Origin: CAYSPU01 sp964432995
GTDB lineage: Bacteria > Verrucomicrobiota > Verrucomicrobiia > Limisphaerales > JAHDYP01
Reading direction: 5' to 3'
Assembly: GCA_964432995.1 (NCBI GenBank)
Contig: CAYSPU010000020.1
Location: 1-35,488 of the forward strand
DNA length: 35,488 nt
The notes under the pieces are model-generated. The model had not been told where the DNA came from and ran no database searches. It was given only the letters and a program-made list of their open reading frames with translations. Positions 24,518-33,094 of the stretch are shown in pieces. Made by a program: the position numbers and the translations under genes. Numbering within the stretch: position 1 is the first letter of the stretch; every line of letters starts with the position of its first letter.

Positions 24518-24647
24518 GCGTCGGTATCCGCTCGGTTCGCTGCCGCATGTGCGTGTTCCAGCGAGGCGGCGCCTCAGACCATGGCTGTTCAACTTGACTC
24601 GGACATCTGACGGCCATTCGGTTCCGCCCCTGCCGCCGCCTCGCCTA

Positions 24648-24723
24648 TAGAGTCCTTGAATCCTGGAACGCCAAATCCAGAACTTGATCTGTCAACAACG
24701 TGTTTTGAACTTCAAGGACTCTA
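24648..24723. repeat. 13-bp perfect inverted repeat around 50 nt, with nested hairpin
   Basis: TAGAGTCCTTGAA (24648-24660) pairs exactly with TTCAAGGACTCTA (24711-24723). Inside, CTGGA and TCCAG form a smaller stem. The 76-nt block is less GC-rich than its surroundings. It could be a small mobile relic or a structured RNA between the divergent fusion and mnmE genes. Confidence 0.6.
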
Positions 24724-24727
24724 GTGC

Positions 24728-24748
24728 GGACGCCCGGTCCGGGCGTCC
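24728..24748. repeat. GC palindrome upstream of mnmE
   Basis: GGACGCCCGG and CCGGGCGTCC, a perfect 10-bp inverted repeat with a single T between the arms. REP-like in appearance. Confidence 0.7.
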
Positions 24749-24782
24749 CTACCTTGCACGGCTGCGCGACCTCATGAGGCAG

Positions 24783-24804
24783 GGACACGCGGCCTCGCGT
24801 GTCC
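24783..24804. repeat. Second GC hairpin upstream of mnmE
   Basis: GGACACGCG and CGCGTGTCC, 9-bp perfect stem, loop GCCT. With the palindrome at 24728-24748 it makes a pair of strong hairpins about 60-130 bp before the mnmE start. Confidence 0.7.
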
Positions 24805-24861
24805 GCTGGTTCCCTCCAACTGCTGTAGCCGTACGATCCACGGGGAGAGGTTAGCGAGGCG

Positions 24862-26319
24862 ATGGCAGATCCGCAATCGCCTTGGTTTTGGCGGAGGCTT
24901 GGGCTAAACCCGGAACGAACTGTGGCTGGCCAATTGACATCAGCGACGCCGCCGGTCGACACGATCGCCGCGATTTCCACCCCGCTGGGCGAGGGCGGGC
25001 TGGCGGTGATCCGGTGGTCGGGGCCGGACGCGCTGTCGATCGCGGACCGCGTGTTTGCCGGCGCTGGCTCTGGGGCGGTCAAGCCGTCGGCGGCCCCGAG
25101 CCACACGGTGCATTACGGTCACGTGCTGCGCGATGGGCAAGTGATCGACGAGGTCCTGCTCTCCGTGTTGCGTGCCCCGCGCACCTACACCCGGGAGGAC
25201 ATGGTCGAGGTCTCCGGCCACGGCGGCATCCTGGCGGCCAAGTCGGTGCTCGATGCGGTGCTGGCGGCGGGCGCGCGTCTGGCGGAGCCGGGCGAGTTCA
25301 CCAAACGCGCTTTCCTGAACGGCCGCATCGACCTGACCCAGGCCGAAGCCGTGGCCGATCTGATCCACGCCCGCACCGAACTCGCCCTCACTGCGGCAAA
25401 CGAGCAACTGGCCGGGCGCCTCTCCCGACGGATCGACGCGATCGGCGAGGATCTGCTGCAAGTCCTGGCCCACGTGGAGGCCCACATCGATTTCCCGGAA
25501 GACGACCTCGTGCCGGACACCCGGGAACAGCTCGGCGCGCGCATCGGGCGGGCCCTGGTCGAGATGGATGCCCTCCTCAAGACCGCCCAGGAAGGTCGGA
25601 TCCTCCGCCAGGGCGTGCGCGCGGCCATCGTGGGCCGGCCCAACGCGGGCAAGTCCAGCCTGCTCAATCAACTGCTCGGGCACGACCGCGCCATAGTATC
25701 CGAAGTGCCCGGCACGACACGGGACACGATCGAGGAGACGGCGAACGTTCGCGGGTTGCCGATCGTGTTTGTGGACACCGCCGGTCTGCGGGAGCCGGGG
25801 GACACGCTCGAGCGGGAAGGCATCCGGCGGAGCCATGTCTCGGTGGAGAGAGCGGACCTGATCCTGCACGTTCTGGATCACTCCGAGCCGTTCACGGCGG
25901 TGGACAGGCAATACCTGGAGCGCTTCGCGCACAAGGCGCGCGTGCTCGTGCGGAACAAGATCGACCTCCCCGGCCAACTCGCGCTTCCCCAACCGCTGCC
26001 GGCCCGGCTCGTCCATGTCTCCGCCCTCACCGGCGCGGGAGTCGAATCCCTGAAAGATGCCATCCGCGAGACGGTCTGGTCGGGCGAAATCCGAGCCGAG
26101 ATGCTCGAGGTCATGATCAACTCCCGCCACCAGGACGCCTTGCGCCGCAGTCGCGAAGCCGCGGTTCGCGGCCGGGACGCCCTGCGGGCCGGCGAACCGG
26201 TCGAAATCGTGGCGCTCGAACTCCGCATCGCGACCGGCGCCCTTGGGGAAGTGACCGGTCGCACCACGACCGAAGACCTCCTGGACCGGATCTTCAGCAC
26301 CTTTTGCATTGGCAAATAG
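24862..26319 (+). CDS. mnmE: tRNA uridine-34 5-carboxymethylaminomethyl synthesis GTPase MnmE
   Basis: GTPase that works with MnmG to build the cmnm5 group on wobble uridine 34 of certain tRNAs, in the cytoplasm. N-terminal folate-binding domain: DTIAAISTPLGEGGLAVIRW, PRTYTREDMVEVSGHGG and EPGEFTKRAFLNGRIDLTQA. The helical domain is split by the G domain, with G1 GRPNAGKSSLLN (Lys264), GTTRDTIEE, DTAGLRE and NKIDLPG. The C-terminal end STFCIGK has the catalytic Cys of the CIGK motif. From ATG 24862 the protein is 485 residues, about 28 longer at the N-terminus than E. coli MnmE. GTG 24922 or TTG 24934 would give a more usual N-terminus. It stands alone on the plus strand before the ArnT-like gene. 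Confidence 0.97.
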   Translation: MADPQSPWFWRRLGLNPERTVAGQLTSATPPVDTIAAISTPLGEGGLAVIRWSGPDALSIADRVFAGAGSGAVKPSAAPSHTVHYGHVLRDGQVIDEVLLSVLRAPRTYTREDMVEVSGHGGILAAKSVLDAVLAAGARLAEPGEFTKRAFLNGRIDLTQAEAVADLIHARTELALTAANEQLAGRLSRRIDAIGEDLLQVLAHVEAHIDFPEDDLVPDTREQLGARIGRALVEMDALLKTAQEGRILRQGVRAAIVGRPNAGKSSLLNQLLGHDRAIVSEVPGTTRDTIEETANVRGLPIVFVDTAGLREPGDTLEREGIRRSHVSVERADLILHVLDHSEPFTAVDRQYLERFAHKARVLVRNKIDLPGQLALPQPLPARLVHVSALTGAGVESLKDAIRETVWSGEIRAEMLEVMINSRHQDALRRSREAAVRGRDALRAGEPVEIVALELRIATGALGEVTGRTTTEDLLDRIFSTFCIGK

Positions 26320-26341
26320 CCCACCGGGAACGCGACGCCGC

Positions 26342-26360
26342 GCCCGGACCCGGTCCGGGC
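26342..26360. terminator. Possible stem-loop after mnmE
   Basis: GCCCGGAC and GTCCGGGC, perfect 8-bp stem with loop CCG, 22 bp after the mnmE stop. No T-run follows, so termination is uncertain. Confidence 0.35.
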
Positions 26361-26412
26361 ATTGCACAAAGCGCGAGCATTTTTGCGGAGGGCGCGTTAC
26401 GATGCGGCCGGC

Positions 26413-28158
26413 ATGTGCAGCGTCCCCCGAGCCGCAGACCCGAAAGGTGGACTCCTTCCCGCACCCGCGCGCTTTCCCGCGCTGGGACTGGCGCTGTTCC
26501 TCGCCGCGGTGGTCCTCCCGCTGGCGTTCGCCCTGCCACGGCTCACGCGGCATCACGGAGACGAGTGCTACTACACCGATGCCGCCATCCGGATGGTGCA
26601 AACGGGGGACTACTGGACGCCGCGCTACCCGGACGGTCGCGAGCGGTTCGTGAAGCCGATCGTCACCTATTGGGCCACGGCGGCCAGCTATCATCTGCTT
26701 GGGATCAGCTACTTCTCGTCGCGTCTGCCCTTTCTCTTGGCGGGACTCGGGATCCTGTTTCTGACCTGGCGCCTGGCCTCGGTCTTGTTTGGTCGGGGCC
26801 CGGAGGCCGGGCTCGCCGTCCTGATCGCCGGATCCAACTTCCAGTTGTTGACTATTTCGACTCGGTCCACGCCGGATGCCCTGCTTTCTCTCTGGACGCT
26901 TCTGAGTCTCCTGGGCTTTGCCCGCATCTGGTTTCGGGGGGACACCTCCTGGGGGGCACGGCTGATGGCCTGGATCGGCGTCGGTCTGGCCGTGCAGACC
27001 AAGGGGTTGTTGGGGCTGTGTCCGCTGGGGTTCATGCTGCTGCTGCGGCTCGCGTTTCGAGGGTGCGCCCCGCCGGCAGGCGCGCGCTGGTGGGATCCGT
27101 GGAGTGTCGCGGCGGGGTTGGTGGCGGCCCTGTTCTGGTATGTGGTCGTGTGGGGGCGGCACGGCGGGGCCGTGGGCGAGCAGTTTTTCAGCGACCAGGT
27201 GACCGCCAAGACTTCGTTCCAGCCGTGGACCGTGCTCACCACGTTTGGCGTGTATCTGGTGGCGGTGTTGCGCCATTTCCTTCCGTGGACGTTGGTCTTG
27301 TTGCTGGGGGGCGTGCTCGCGCGGTCGGGGTTGGGGGAGTTCTACCGGCAGCGACGGCGCGAGGTCTGGTTTCTGGCCGGCTGGTTTCTTCTGTTGGCGG
27401 TGGTGTTCAGCTTCGGCAACATGCGGCGCACCCGCTACCTGGTGGCGGCGTATCCGTTGCTCTCGATCCTCCTCGCGCAGCTATTGGTCCGAGTCGCCGC
27501 TGCGCCCGCAATTGCCGTCTGGCGCACCCGGCTGCTGTATGCCATGGCGGCGGTGGCGGGCGTCGGCGCGTTGGCGTTCGCCTGGCTGGGAGGGCGGGTG
27601 GATGGCCGGATGTTCCTTGGCGGGGCGGCGTTGGGAGCGCTCGGCATGGGGTTGGCTTGGGCGGCGCGGCGCGGAAACGAGTCCGGGCAATGGCTTGGAC
27701 TCGCCCTGGTGCCCGTGGTGCTCTTCGGCATTCAGGACCACGCCATCCGCCCGGTGTTCAGCGTGGTGCCGTCGCCGGCGATGGCCGAGCGGCTCCTGGA
27801 GGTCGGCTTGGCCGGAGGGAAGGCCTATGCGTGGAAGCCCGGCTCCTCCTCCTACCCGAGCCAGATTCGCGTGCTCACCGGGGGTCGAGTGGCCATCGAA
27901 GAGACCGGTCTCTCGCCGGATGAAGTGGCCTCCCGCGGCTGGCAGCCGCTCCTGCTCTCCCAGGCGCAGACCAACGGCTGGCCCGAGCTCGGCTTTCGAC
28001 TCGAGCGCTGCGCCGAGGCGAGTCCGAAACGGAGTTCGAAGGCGTGGCGCAGCGCGCTGCAGGGACCGGCCCCGCGCGAGACCCTCGCCCGGGCGCGCAC
28101 CGGTTACTTCCTGGCTTGGCGACCGCAGCCGTCCGTCGTGCCGGCACCGATACGGTAA
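26413..28158 (+). CDS. ArnT/PMT-type membrane glycosyltransferase (GT83/GT39-like)
   Basis: Integral membrane glycosyltransferase using a lipid-linked sugar donor, acting at the periplasmic face; the family modifies lipid A, glycans or proteins. About 581 residues. The first helix is followed by the family's acidic first loop HHGDECYYTDAAIRMVQTGD (catalytic Asp-Glu region), then FVKPIVTYWATAASYHLLG and FSSRLPFLLAGLGILF, typical of ArnT. About ten more hydrophobic helices follow, then a soluble C-terminal tail from about residue 450. ATG 26413 is chosen over a TTG at 26362. A family-like FGNMRRTRYLVAAYPLL occurs near residue 340. The stop codon TAA 28156-28158 lies within a small repeat copy. 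It converges with a WaaG-like gene, in line with LPS modification, but the acceptor is unknown. Confidence 0.85.
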   Translation: MCSVPRAADPKGGLLPAPARFPALGLALFLAAVVLPLAFALPRLTRHHGDECYYTDAAIRMVQTGDYWTPRYPDGRERFVKPIVTYWATAASYHLLGISYFSSRLPFLLAGLGILFLTWRLASVLFGRGPEAGLAVLIAGSNFQLLTISTRSTPDALLSLWTLLSLLGFARIWFRGDTSWGARLMAWIGVGLAVQTKGLLGLCPLGFMLLLRLAFRGCAPPAGARWWDPWSVAAGLVAALFWYVVVWGRHGGAVGEQFFSDQVTAKTSFQPWTVLTTFGVYLVAVLRHFLPWTLVLLLGGVLARSGLGEFYRQRRREVWFLAGWFLLLAVVFSFGNMRRTRYLVAAYPLLSILLAQLLVRVAAAPAIAVWRTRLLYAMAAVAGVGALAFAWLGGRVDGRMFLGGAALGALGMGLAWAARRGNESGQWLGLALVPVVLFGIQDHAIRPVFSVVPSPAMAERLLEVGLAGGKAYAWKPGSSSYPSQIRVLTGGRVAIEETGLSPDEVASRGWQPLLLSQAQTNGWPELGFRLERCAEASPKRSSKAWRSALQGPAPRETLARARTGYFLAWRPQPSVVPAPIR

Positions 28159-28180
28159 GGCGACCTCTCCCGGGGCGCCG
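28153..28180 (+). repeat. Short copy of the modular repeat at the ArnT-like stop
   Basis: GGTAAGGCGACCTCTCCCGG followed by GGCGCC, a copy of the GGTAGGGCGACCTCTCCGAG module. The TAA stop of the upstream gene comes from this sequence. Confidence 0.65.
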
Positions 28181-28213
28181 GCTCCCAACCGCCCCGCGGA
28201 TGCCGAGCCTGTG

Positions 28214-29335
28214 CTATCCCCGGGGCAGTCTCTGTCCCCGCTCAGCCCGCACGCGCTCCAGGACTTCGAGGGTTTCGACGACGTTCCGCTCGAACGGCTG
28301 AGCCTCCGCCGTCGCCCGCGCGGCGCGCGCCGCGGCCGCCCGACGTGCGGGGTCCAGAAACAGCCTGATGGCGTCCGCCAATTCCCGGACGTCGGCCGGG
28401 TCCTCGACGATGGCGCCGTCGCGCCCGTGGGTGAGCACCTCGGAGGCGCCGTTGACGCGGGAGGTTACCACGGGCAGGCCGCAAGCCAGGGCTTCGAGGC
28501 AGACATTGGCGAAGGGTTCGTAGATGGCCGGATGCACCAGGAGATCGGCGGCCGGGTAGGCCTTCGTCAGATCCACGGTGGTGCCCAGGAACTCAACGCG
28601 GTCGGCGACGCCCAGTTGTGCCGCCCGCCGCAGGTGGGGATGGGGATCGCCCTTGCCAACAACCTGGAGACGACACGCGACGGGAAGCTGCGCCAGGGCC
28701 TCGATGCAGAACCGCAGGCCCTTCCGCTCGAACCCCGTTCCCACGAACAGGAGGCGGACGTCGCTGCGCGCGGCCGGCACGCCGAGGGGACGGAATCGCT
28801 GGCAGTCCACGCCGTTGAGGACCACGGAAATGCGGTCCGCCGGGAACCCGAAGAGGCGCACGATCTCGTCCCGTCCCCGGCTGGAGTTGGCGATGACGCG
28901 GCGGGTGTGGTCCGGAGCGAAGGTGCGGCGTTCGAGGGCGAGCAGCGTCCGGTGGAGCGGGTTAAGGGAGAGAAAGGGGCGCCGCCATGCCGGGAGATGG
29001 CGTCGGCGTCGGGCCAGCCATTCGCGGTGGCAACCGTCGCCGGCCCGATACACATCCTGACGAAGGGTGCGCTCGAGACTGAAGACCACGTCACAACCGG
29101 CTTGGGCCAGGAGCCGCTGGCAACCCCAGGCAAACGTCAGCGCGCGGGCGAACCCCGGGGTTCCCACGGTGGGCACCCGATGTCGGCGGAGTCCCGGTCG
29201 TTCCTCGCCGGTCCAGGTGCGGGCGAACAGGTGCACCTCATGCTCGCGGGCGAGGAGCGCGTCGATGAGCGCGCTGAGGTAGCGTTCGGCGCCGCCGATG
29301 GCCACGTAGCGCTGGCGCACGACCGCCACCTTCAT
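28214..29335 (-). CDS. GT4 glycosyltransferase, WaaG-like
   Basis: Retaining GT-B glycosyltransferase of family 4, probably adding a sugar to the LPS core on the cytoplasmic side of the inner membrane. 373 residues from ATG 29335. The N-terminal domain has VAVVRQRYVAIGGAERYLSA and SLERTLRQDVYRAGDGCHRE, the latter resembling WaaG and its relatives. The C-terminal domain has LLFVGTGFERKGLRFCIEAL (donor phosphate site), FLGTTVDLTKAYPAADLLVHP and the E-x7-E region YEPFANVCLEALACGLPVV. The start codon overlaps the stop of the WaaP-like kinase gene by 4 nt (ATGA), so the two are translationally coupled. The frame is open further upstream, but only in antisense-looking sequence over the kinase gene. 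Confidence 0.92.
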   Translation of the reverse strand: MKVAVVRQRYVAIGGAERYLSALIDALLAREHEVHLFARTWTGEERPGLRRHRVPTVGTPGFARALTFAWGCQRLLAQAGCDVVFSLERTLRQDVYRAGDGCHREWLARRRRHLPAWRRPFLSLNPLHRTLLALERRTFAPDHTRRVIANSSRGRDEIVRLFGFPADRISVVLNGVDCQRFRPLGVPAARSDVRLLFVGTGFERKGLRFCIEALAQLPVACRLQVVGKGDPHPHLRRAAQLGVADRVEFLGTTVDLTKAYPAADLLVHPAIYEPFANVCLEALACGLPVVTSRVNGASEVLTHGRDGAIVEDPADVRELADAIRLFLDPARRAAAARAARATAEAQPFERNVVETLEVLERVRAERGQRLPRG

Positions 29336-30198
29336 CGCCGCACCTCCGGCTCGGGGCGGTTGGGAGACGGCGGGACGGGTGACGCCGCGGATCTTGGCGT
29401 GGCCGGCCGCGCCGGAGGGACCGGCGGCAGCGCGGCGGCGATGACGCGATCCCATTCCCGGAAGGCGGCCGGCATCTGCCGGATCTCGCAATATCGACGC
29501 AGGAACCGGCGCCAGCCCCATCGCCACAGCAACGGTTGGGCGCGGAACTCGGCGGCAAGGCGCTTCAGATCGGCTTGGGCACGACGTGTTCCCAGGCGCC
29601 GGCAGCGTCGGATGCCGTCCAAATCGATCAACCAGGGGCGAAGTTGGCCGTCGAGCAGAACGTTGGTGCCCTTCAGATCGCGATGCGAGCACTGGTGCTC
29701 ATGCAACTGTGCCACGAGCTCAGCCAATCGCCGGATGACCGGACTCGGGAGGACCCGGCGGCGAGCGATGTGACCTTTCAGCGTCACGGCCTCGGGAACC
29801 TCTTCCGTAATCAGGTAGGCACACCGAGGCCAGCGAAAGACGCGACGGACTCCCACCGCCAACGGCCGCGCAGTTGCAATCCCGGCCTGCTCGAGCCAGA
29901 GGCCATCGCGGAAGTTCCGTTCGACGCGCGAGGCGCGAAACAAGTCGCGCAACCGGTGTCGCCACCGACCGTAGTTCAGCCGGCGGACAATCCATGCCCC
30001 CGCACGCTGCCCGCGAACGAGAAGACGCACCACGGTCACCACCTCGTCGTTCTTGTAGATCGTGTCCGCCTCAGCCAGCAGTTTGTCCGGATCATCCAGA
30101 TTGAAGTTCACATCCCGGGAGGCGAGCCCCGGGCGGAACTTCCACCGCACGATGCCAGGGTGGGTCGACTGTACGCGGTTGGGCGACTTTGTGCTCAC
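29332..30198 (-). CDS. Lipopolysaccharide kinase-like protein (WaaP/KdkA/Rio-type fold)
   Basis: Protein-kinase-fold enzyme of the LPS core heptose/Kdo kinase family, expected to phosphorylate an inner-core sugar. 288 residues from GTG 30198. The kinase core is clear: a Lys-containing N-lobe (VVTVVRLLVRGQRAGAWIVR), CAYLITEEVPEAVTLKGHI at the hinge, HEHQCSHRDLKGTNVLL (catalytic Asp174, Asn179) and LIDLDGIR with the metal Asp near 192. The C-terminal 35 residues are Pro/Ala/Arg-rich. It is first in a coupled pair with the WaaG-like gene, as waaG and waaP are neighbours in some other Gram-negative bacteria. It points to a phosphorylated LPS core. No clear Shine-Dalgarno sequence supports the GTG start. 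Confidence 0.85.
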   Translation of the reverse strand: MSTKSPNRVQSTHPGIVRWKFRPGLASRDVNFNLDDPDKLLAEADTIYKNDEVVTVVRLLVRGQRAGAWIVRRLNYGRWRHRLRDLFRASRVERNFRDGLWLEQAGIATARPLAVGVRRVFRWPRCAYLITEEVPEAVTLKGHIARRRVLPSPVIRRLAELVAQLHEHQCSHRDLKGTNVLLDGQLRPWLIDLDGIRRCRRLGTRRAQADLKRLAAEFRAQPLLWRWGWRRFLRRYCEIRQMPAAFREWDRVIAAALPPVPPARPATPRSAASPVPPSPNRPEPEVRR

Positions 30199-30279
30199 GC
30201 GGGGTGGCGGAGAACGCGGGCAATATGCCGGGGAAGCCTAACGCTCCTCAAGCACCGTCTTAGGGCAGCGGTGGCATTC

Positions 30280-30342
30280 CCTGTTTTCCAACAGGCGCTG
30301 AACGCGTATGCTCCCCACCGAATTCGGAAGGGCACCGTTCTG
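30280..30342 (+). repeat. 63-nt direct repeat with EcoRI-type palindrome, copy 1
   Basis: Starts with a hairpin CCTGTT-TTCC-AACAGG, then GCGTATGCTCCCCACCGAAT and the perfect palindrome CCGAATTCGG (30318-30327), ending GGAAGGGCACC plus 6 nt. It matches 33095-33157 at 58 of 63 positions. It lies in the 622-bp gap before the glycosyltransferase at 30821. The remaining ~470 bp of that gap show no gene or RNA I recognise. Confidence 0.85.
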
Positions 30343-30820
30343 TAACTCATCCCCGCCAGGATACAACTGTGGAGGGATTTGGCGACGAGCAGCCATCGAG
30401 TTTGACCTGCGACATTGCAGCGCCGAAAGAAGGCGAGGGCGGAAGGTCATTCTGATGCCAAGGGCTTTCGGACCATTCGACGATCGGCAAACGCAGGCTC
30501 GGATCATTGAGTCGGCGGCTTGCTGCGGCCTTTGCCGAAGGCCGCCACAAATGCCAAGACCCGACGCGAAGATCGGCGATCTCCTTTGCGGTTCTTCGCG
30601 AGCTGCTGTTCAAAGCCCGTTGCCGGAATCACTCCCATTTCCGTGTCGAACGCACCGGACGGAAACTCGGCTTTGTGAGTCGCCATGAGGCGACCGCGCA
30701 AGGGGCGCGCCGGCCCCGGAGCGAAACCCGGCGTGGCAAAGATCCTGCCCGGATTCCGCCCGGTTTCGCCTTGAACTGTCCAGTGCGGCAGGGCAGGGTC
30801 CCAGAGCGTTTAGGAAGAAG

Positions 30821-31942
30821 ATGCCTATTCGTCGCTTCGACGCCGCCCGCCCACGTCTGCTCCTGCTCACCGACCTCCCCGCTGGCGCCGCCGAGTCGGC
30901 CGTCGACGGCGTGTTCCGACAGCACCTCCGTTCGCGCTTCGATGTGGACGTCGTCTTCCACGACCGGGACGTCCGCGAAGTGCGACGGGTCGGGGATACC
31001 GTCGTCGTTCCAAAGCGCGCCCTCCGCGGCGGCATCCTCGAAGCCTTGGGCGCAGTGGCCGATCCCGCTGGCTACGACTTCCTGGTCGTCCGCAACAAGT
31101 ATTACCTCCTCCGGCAGTGCCTCCGCGGCCCGCGTCGCGGCCGGCTCGGGTTCTGGGAGACTTTCCCTCACAGCTATCGGCGCGTAGCCGACGCCGAACA
31201 GGAAGGACGCGCCCGCCTCCGCAAACGCCTCGAATACGCGTGGCGCCAGTGGTCCGAAGACCGCCTGCTGCGGCGTGTGGACTTCTTCCTGCCCATCACC
31301 GCCCGCCACGCGCTCGAGTTCCATCCCGATGTCGCTGTACCCGTCTCGCCGCTTCCCATGGGCATCGATGAGGACCTCTTCATCCCTGCCACCCGCCGGG
31401 GCGGCAGCGGGCCGCTGCGGTTCGTCTACACCGGCACCGTCGACCGCCTCCGCTGCGTCGACATCCTCAACGCCGTCTTTCACGAGGCAGCGGGCGATTT
31501 CCGGCTCGACTACTACACCTTCAGCGACAATCCCACTGTGGACGCCCTCCGTGCCGTCAACAACCCGTTGATCCGCGTGCTTCCCGCGCTGCCTCGGCCG
31601 GCCCTCCTCGAGGTGCTGCGGAGCGCCGACATCGGTCTCGGCTACGTCCCGCCGGTGCGCACCTTCATCGGGTCGTCCCCTACCAAGACCCTCGAATACG
31701 CCGCGCTCGGGCTGACCGTGATGGCCAACCCGCTGCCCGACTACGAAGACTGGCTCGACCCCACGGCAGCAGTCTTCACCGCCTTCGAGCCGGCTGCGAT
31801 CCGGTCCGGTCTGGACCTGATCCTCGCCACCTCGCGCGATGTCCTGGCCGCCCGCGGCGCTGCCGCGGCGCGGTGCGTCCGCGAGAAACGCACCTACCGG
31901 ATCCTCGCCGAACGGCTCGCCGGTTTCCTTCTCACCCTCTAA
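30821..31942 (+). CDS. GT-B fold glycosyltransferase (family 4-like)
   Basis: Predicted cytoplasmic glycosyltransferase of a surface-polysaccharide cluster, 373 residues from ATG 30821, preceded directly by the purine-rich AGGAAGAAG. The N-terminal domain (PRLLLLTDLPAGAAESAVDG) is poorly conserved. The C-terminal Rossmann domain has GPLRFVYTGTVDRLRCVDIL, then RSADIGLGYVPPVRTFIGSS and the donor-binding PTKTLEYAALGLTVMANPLP, typical of family 4. I see no close named relative, so the sugar transferred is unknown. The next gene begins 13 bp later, so the two form an operon. Conserved start-of-domain features make the family call good, but function is general only. Confidence 0.82.
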   Translation: MPIRRFDAARPRLLLLTDLPAGAAESAVDGVFRQHLRSRFDVDVVFHDRDVREVRRVGDTVVVPKRALRGGILEALGAVADPAGYDFLVVRNKYYLLRQCLRGPRRGRLGFWETFPHSYRRVADAEQEGRARLRKRLEYAWRQWSEDRLLRRVDFFLPITARHALEFHPDVAVPVSPLPMGIDEDLFIPATRRGGSGPLRFVYTGTVDRLRCVDILNAVFHEAAGDFRLDYYTFSDNPTVDALRAVNNPLIRVLPALPRPALLEVLRSADIGLGYVPPVRTFIGSSPTKTLEYAALGLTVMANPLPDYEDWLDPTAAVFTAFEPAAIRSGLDLILATSRDVLAARGAAAARCVREKRTYRILAERLAGFLLTL

Positions 31943-31955
31943 CCCCTGAGCCCCG

Positions 31956-32858
31956 ATGCCTGACGACGTCCTTCCCGTCTACCTCCGCGAACTCCGCGGG
32001 GAGCGTCTTCTGTACCGCCCGAACCCAGGCAACGCTGGTGACGCCCTCATTGCCGCCGCCACCATCAACCTCTTCGGCCACCTGGGTTTGCAGTTCGAAC
32101 TCGTCGGTGACCCGGTACCCGACGTGCGGGACCGGATTGTCATTCATGGTGGGGGCGGCGGTTTTTGGGACTGCAACCCGGTCGTCGCCGGGTTCCTCGA
32201 GCGCCACGCCGCCGCCCGGCGCCTGATCCTGCTCCCCCAGACCATCACTGGCCACGCCGCGCTGCTCGAATCCCTGCCACAGCACGTCCATCTCTTCTGC
32301 CGGGACCGCGTCTCGTTCGACTACCTCGCCGGCCTGAGACTCCGGGCCCGGGTGTTCCTCGACCACGACGTTGCCCTCCGCCTACCCGCCCGAGAATGGC
32401 TCGCCCGCCACGGCTGGCTACGGCTGTTCCTGGCGTCCCCCGGCCGGTGTTTCAAGGGCGCCCGGCGATTCCAGGCAGCCGCCCGGGCCCACCCTGACCG
32501 CCGGGAACTGCGCGTCTGGCGCGGCGACGCCGAGTCGGCCCGGCCGGACATGCCCCGCGCCCCGCGTCACGCCGACCTCTCCCGGGCCTTCGCGTTGGGG
32601 CTGCGACGCAAGGGGTTCATCAACGTCTCCGCCGCATGTCTGCTACGGTTCGTCGCCCGCTACGAATCCGTGACCACCGACCGGTTGCATGTGGCCATCG
32701 CCGGGGCCCTGCTGGGCCGCAACGTGACCCTTGCGGCCAACCGCTACTTCAAGAACCGTGCGGTCTACGAACACTCCCTCCGGGAGCGGTTTCCACACCT
32801 GCGCTGGGCGGCGGAAGAGGGGTTAGGGTTTGCGCTCGGGCCAGATTTCAAATCTTGA
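31956..32858 (+). CDS. Polysaccharide pyruvyl transferase family protein
   Basis: Member of the family that transfers pyruvate from phosphoenolpyruvate to sugars as a ketal on exopolysaccharide or cell-wall units. 300 residues from ATG 31956. Features: YRPNPGNAGDALIAAATINL (about 20-39), the glycine-rich DRIVIHGGGGGFWD, LILLPQTITGHAALLES, LFCRDRVSFDYLAG, and near the C-terminus ESVTTDRLHVAIAGALLGRN followed by NRYFKNRAVYEHSL. These match the GT-B-like ExoV/CsaB type proteins. It lies 13 bp after the glycosyltransferase gene, and a 7-bp hairpin follows its stop. Pyruvylation would add negative charge to the polysaccharide. Some family members have other roles, so the exact reaction is an inference. 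Confidence 0.88.
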   Translation: MPDDVLPVYLRELRGERLLYRPNPGNAGDALIAAATINLFGHLGLQFELVGDPVPDVRDRIVIHGGGGGFWDCNPVVAGFLERHAAARRLILLPQTITGHAALLESLPQHVHLFCRDRVSFDYLAGLRLRARVFLDHDVALRLPAREWLARHGWLRLFLASPGRCFKGARRFQAAARAHPDRRELRVWRGDAESARPDMPRAPRHADLSRAFALGLRRKGFINVSAACLLRFVARYESVTTDRLHVAIAGALLGRNVTLAANRYFKNRAVYEHSLRERFPHLRWAAEEGLGFALGPDFKS

Positions 32859-32913
32859 CCCTCTTGTGAACCCCGGGTTGGCCGGCAGCATGGCGCGAGC
32901 CTTTGGACCCGGA

Positions 32914-32931
32914 GGCACCCTGGTGGGTGCC
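32914..32931. repeat. Hairpin after the pyruvyl transferase gene
   Basis: GGCACCC and GGGTGCC with loop TGGT, perfect 7-bp stem, 55 bp after the stop. There is no T-run, so it is more REP-like than a terminator. The rest of 32859-33094 shows nothing recognisable. Confidence 0.5.
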
Positions 32932-33094
32932 GACTGGTTCACTGCGGGAGCAACGAATGCCGGGCCTTGTTCAGTCAGGACCAAGGCGGGCAGCATTTCG
33001 GGAAACGCGGGCTTGGATGCGATAGTTGGCGACCTGCTGCGATCTTTGTTTCAGCCGGGATGAAGTATCCCATGACCATTTCCTGGCGCCATTT

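Noticed and set aside
24882..27923. 1013-codon plus-strand frame overlapping mnmE and the ArnT-like gene, and a 778-codon minus frame over the same DNA
   Set aside because: Both are shadow frames of two well-supported genes; the translations are low-complexity Arg/Pro/Gly and match no family.
30346..30820. Possible gene or RNA in the gap before the glycosyltransferase, including a short minus-strand frame 30504-30701
   Set aside because: No start signal, domain or convincing fold was found; reported only as empty intergenic DNA.
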